Below the pieces are notes generated by a model. It had not been told where the DNA came from, did not search any database, and saw only the letters and a program-made list of their open reading frames with translations. The position numbers were made by a program, and so were the translations under genes. From JBFFSQ01 sp041572275 (lineage in GTDB: Bacteria; Pseudomonadota; Gammaproteobacteria; SZUA-229), in contig JBFFSQ010000144.1 in assembly GCA_041572275.1 (NCBI GenBank), positions 1 through 7,777 on the forward strand: a stretch of DNA of 7,777 nucleotides, read 5' to 3'. Positions 5,764 to 7,777 of the stretch are shown piece after piece. The stretch's first letter is position 1. Each line of letters starts with the position of its first letter.

Positions 5764-6999
5764 TCAAAAGTTGCCCTGGAACCAGTTTTTCATACGTTCC
5801 CATATACCTTTCATCCCCCCATCAGCTGAGAAAAAATGATTACCGGAGTGCTGGTGCTGCTCTCCAAACAACAGCAAACCGACTCCGGTGGCGTAAATCG
5901 GATTCGTCACTACATCGGATAGGCCGCTCACAAACTGTGGCGCACCGAGTCTGACCGGCATGTGGAAAATCTCTTCTGCCAGATCAACCACACCTTCCAT
6001 TTTCGAACTTCCGCCGGTGAGTACTACACCCGCGGCAATAATGTCTTCAAAACCACTTTTCCGTAGCTCGGCATGTACCAGACTCAGTAGCTCGTCATAA
6101 CGTGGTTCAACCACTTCAGCTAGCGTCTGTCGTGACAGTTTTCGTGGTGGCCGATCACCCACACTGGGCACTTCGATGGTTTCTTCAGGATTTGCCAGCT
6201 GTCGTAGCGCACAGGCATATTTGATCTTGATTTCATCGGCGTACTGGGTCGGCGTTCTCAGAGCAACAGCAATATCATTGGTCACCTGATCGCCCGCTAT
6301 CGGAATAACCGCGGTATGTCGAATGGCACCCTCGGAAAAAACTGCGATATCCGTTGTGCCACCACCAATATCTACCAGGCAAACCCCTAGCTCTTTCTCA
6401 TCTTCGGTTAGTACAGAATAACTGGATGCCAGCTGCTCGAGAATAATATCGTCGACATCGAGACCGCAGCGGCGGACACATTTAATGATATTCTGGGCAG
6501 CACCGACTGCACCGGTCACCAGATGCACTTTGGCTTCCAGACGCACTCCGGACATACCGATAGGCTCACGCACACCCTCCTGATCATCAATCACGAATTC
6601 CTGGGGTAAGATATGCAAAATACGCTGATCAGCAGGAATCGCTACAGCACGCGCAGCATCAATAACGCGGTCCAGATCCGAATCACTTACCTCACGGTCC
6701 TTGATGGCAACGATACCGTGAGAATTAATACTCTTGATATGACTACCTGCAATTCCAGCGTACACGGAATTGATCTGACAACCGGCCATGAGCTCGGCTT
6801 CTTCTATCGCCCGTTGAATTGACTGGACCGTTGATTCAATATTCACCACAACGCCCTTTTTCAGGCCCCGCGAGGGATGCGAACCCAGACCAATAATATC
6901 GATATCACCACCACTATTAACCTCGCCGACAATAGCCACTACTTTGGAGGTTCCGATATCCAGGCCAACAATCAAGTTTTTATCAGTTTTTTTGTTCAT
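5764..6999 (-). CDS. ftsA: Cell division protein FtsA
   Basis: FtsA is the actin-like ATPase that tethers FtsZ filaments to the inner membrane and signals to the late divisome. With the ATG at 6999 the protein has 411 residues, against 420 in E. coli. Nucleotide-binding motifs are the phosphate-1 loop LDIGTSKV (13-20), the phosphate-2 motif DIGGGTTD (210-217) and the adenosine motif LTGGSSKMEG (327-336). The FtsA-specific 1C subdomain lies at about 85-165, and RPPRKLSRQTLAEVVEPRY (283-301) is also family-typical. The C-terminal segment GIWERMKNWFQGNF (398-411) is the amphipathic membrane-targeting helix. The frame stays open upstream to 7074, but those residues overlap ftsQ and match nothing in FtsA. 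MNKKTDKNLIVGLDIG aligns with the E. coli start. The gene begins 7 nt after the ftsQ stop, so translational coupling is likely. Confidence 0.98.
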   Translation of the reverse strand: MNKKTDKNLIVGLDIGTSKVVAIVGEVNSGGDIDIIGLGSHPSRGLKKGVVVNIESTVQSIQRAIEEAELMAGCQINSVYAGIAGSHIKSINSHGIVAIKDREVSDSDLDRVIDAARAVAIPADQRILHILPQEFVIDDQEGVREPIGMSGVRLEAKVHLVTGAVGAAQNIIKCVRRCGLDVDDIILEQLASSYSVLTEDEKELGVCLVDIGGGTTDIAVFSEGAIRHTAVIPIAGDQVTNDIAVALRTPTQYADEIKIKYACALRQLANPEETIEVPSVGDRPPRKLSRQTLAEVVEPRYDELLSLVHAELRKSGFEDIIAAGVVLTGGSSKMEGVVDLAEEIFHMPVRLGAPQFVSGLSDVVTNPIYATGVGLLLFGEQHQHSGNHFFSADGGMKGIWERMKNWFQGNF

Positions 7000-7000
7000 A

Positions 7001-7017
7001 CCCTTTCTATACTCCTC
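7001..7017 (-). promoter_or_regulatory. Ribosome binding region of ftsA, embedded in the end of ftsQ
   Basis: Two candidate sites precede the ATG at 6999 on the minus strand. GAGGAG (7017-7012) lies 12 nt away and inside the last ftsQ codons; AAAGGG (7006-7001) lies just 1 nt away. Both spacings are off the optimum. Because the stronger site is covered by ribosomes finishing ftsQ, ftsA initiation probably depends on ftsQ translation. Confidence 0.5.
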
Positions 7018-7777
7018 GGCCCTGTTGTTCCTGTTTCCAGGCAACGGCAAAGCCGTTGGTATATCGCATATCAATATGTTTAATGAGTTCGTTCTTTTTT
7101 TCTAAATGCTGTTTATACACATCGACAAAACGATGCAAGCGTTCACTCCGGCTGTGCCGACCTAGACGTAACTCCAATCCTGACTCCATATACAGCACCC
7201 AGGATCGACGTTCATCTTGCAGAATTTTGCTGATCATCAAACCTGAATCCATCAGCCAGGCCTGCATCCGCGCCAATTCCTTCACCATCTCTTCATGTTG
7301 TCCTGTTGGCCCCATCAATACTGGCAGCAGCATGTCACGGCTCAGTCCATTTGGCTCAAAAACCTCTGCACGTGAACTGATCAACTGTTTTTCTCCCCAG
7401 TAGGCCACCGCCTGTTTTTCAATCACCCGTATAGTCAAGGCATCTGGCCAGGTCCGTCGTATCGACAGATTCTCTACCCAGGGCAGGTTTATCAATGCAT
7501 TCCTTACATTCACCAGGTTGACGGTAAAAAACCCACCGCTGACATGCGGCAATGCCTGCTCCTGTAAATCCTGTGTCGACAAATGCTTAAATTCACCTTC
7601 AATTTGAACTCTTTCGATCGGCAATAGCTGATCAATATCAACCTGTTGCTGACCCCATATCATCAACATGGCCAAAGCTGACAATAGTACCCCGCCCTTT
7701 ACCCAACGACTCTGCAATACAGGCATGACGCGCTCTCGCCATTGACGACCTCGCTTCTGTCGGGACTTGCCTCTCAC
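7007..7777 (-). CDS. ftsQ: Cell division protein FtsQ (reaches the right edge; true start uncertain)
   Basis: FtsQ is the bitopic inner-membrane divisome protein that links early and late components by binding FtsB and FtsL in the periplasm. The visible 256 residues show a basic cytoplasmic tail (1-25), one membrane segment (about 26-43), a POTRA domain (about 52-121, LLPIERVQIEGEFKHLS onward) and the beta domain (about 124-243). The beta domain ends in IDMRYTNGFAVAW, matching the E. coli FtsQ end. The first visible codon is a GTG at 7777-7775. It could be the start, but the family is often somewhat longer (276 in E. coli), so the gene may continue past the edge; no upstream sequence is available to check for a ribosome site. 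It is followed by ftsA 7 nt after its TAG stop. Confidence 0.95.
   Translation of the reverse strand: MRGKSRQKRGRQWRERVMPVLQSRWVKGGVLLSALAMLMIWGQQQVDIDQLLPIERVQIEGEFKHLSTQDLQEQALPHVSGGFFTVNLVNVRNALINLPWVENLSIRRTWPDALTIRVIEKQAVAYWGEKQLISSRAEVFEPNGLSRDMLLPVLMGPTGQHEEMVKELARMQAWLMDSGLMISKILQDERRSWVLYMESGLELRLGRHSRSERLHRFVDVYKQHLEKKNELIKHIDMRYTNGFAVAWKQEQQGRGV

Noticed and set aside
5615..5803. 62-codon minus-strand open frame across the ftsA end and the ftsA-ftsZ spacer
   Set aside because: It overlaps the ftsA 3' end out of frame and the first codons of ftsZ, has no ribosome site and resembles no family I know. The spacer hairpins explain its sequence better.
7000..7074. 25-residue N-terminal extension of ftsA starting at 7074
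   Set aside because: It overlaps the ftsQ coding end, and its residues have no counterpart in FtsA. The ATG at 6999 aligns with the known FtsA start.
6877..7403. Plus-strand open frames opposite ftsA and ftsQ
   Set aside because: They lie antisense to conserved FtsA and FtsQ domains, with no family resemblance of their own.

Overview
This window is chromosomal core DNA from a gammaproteobacterium. It spans the distal end of the division and cell wall (dcw) cluster and the start of secA. Order along the minus strand, read from the right edge leftward: ftsQ, ftsA, ftsZ, lpxC, then (after one oppositely oriented gene) an M23 peptidase gene and secA. The single plus-strand gene encodes a DciA-like (DUF721) protein. 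As I recall, Pseudomonas has the same order (lpxC, DUF721, M23 peptidase, secA), whereas E. coli has secM between lpxC and secA. The proteins read as gammaproteobacterial: FtsZ ends in DIPAFLRRQAD and SecA keeps E. coli residue numbering through its first helicase motifs. Base composition is moderate to AT-leaning, with very AT-rich spacers. The sequence suggests a gammaproteobacterium outside the Enterobacterales; I cannot name a genus.

Region by region: 1-1790 holds the N-terminal two thirds of SecA, cut by the left edge. 1791-1928 is the secA leader. 1929-2831 is a membrane-anchored M23 metallopeptidase with all catalytic residues. 2832-2967 is a divergent intergenic region. 2968-3375 is dciA, which converges on lpxC (3383-4294) with only 7 bp between stop codons. 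4295-4479 is an AT-rich lpxC leader with duplicated -10-like hexamers and a stem-loop. 4480-5622 is ftsZ. 5623-5763 is the ftsA-ftsZ spacer with two stem-loops. 5764-6999 is ftsA and 7007-7777 is ftsQ, which reaches the right edge.

The genes share an envelope-growth theme. FtsQ, FtsA and FtsZ build the divisome, LpxC commits precursors to lipid A, the M23 protein probably trims or regulates peptidoglycan hydrolysis, and SecA drives protein export. DciA is the outlier, since it serves replicative helicase loading.

I found no mobile element, CRISPR array, tRNA, rRNA or clearly novel gene system. The points worth a second look are regulatory: the TTG start and structured leader of lpxC, the two hairpins before ftsZ, the tight convergent lpxC/dciA junction, and the replacement of secM by an M23 peptidase gene.
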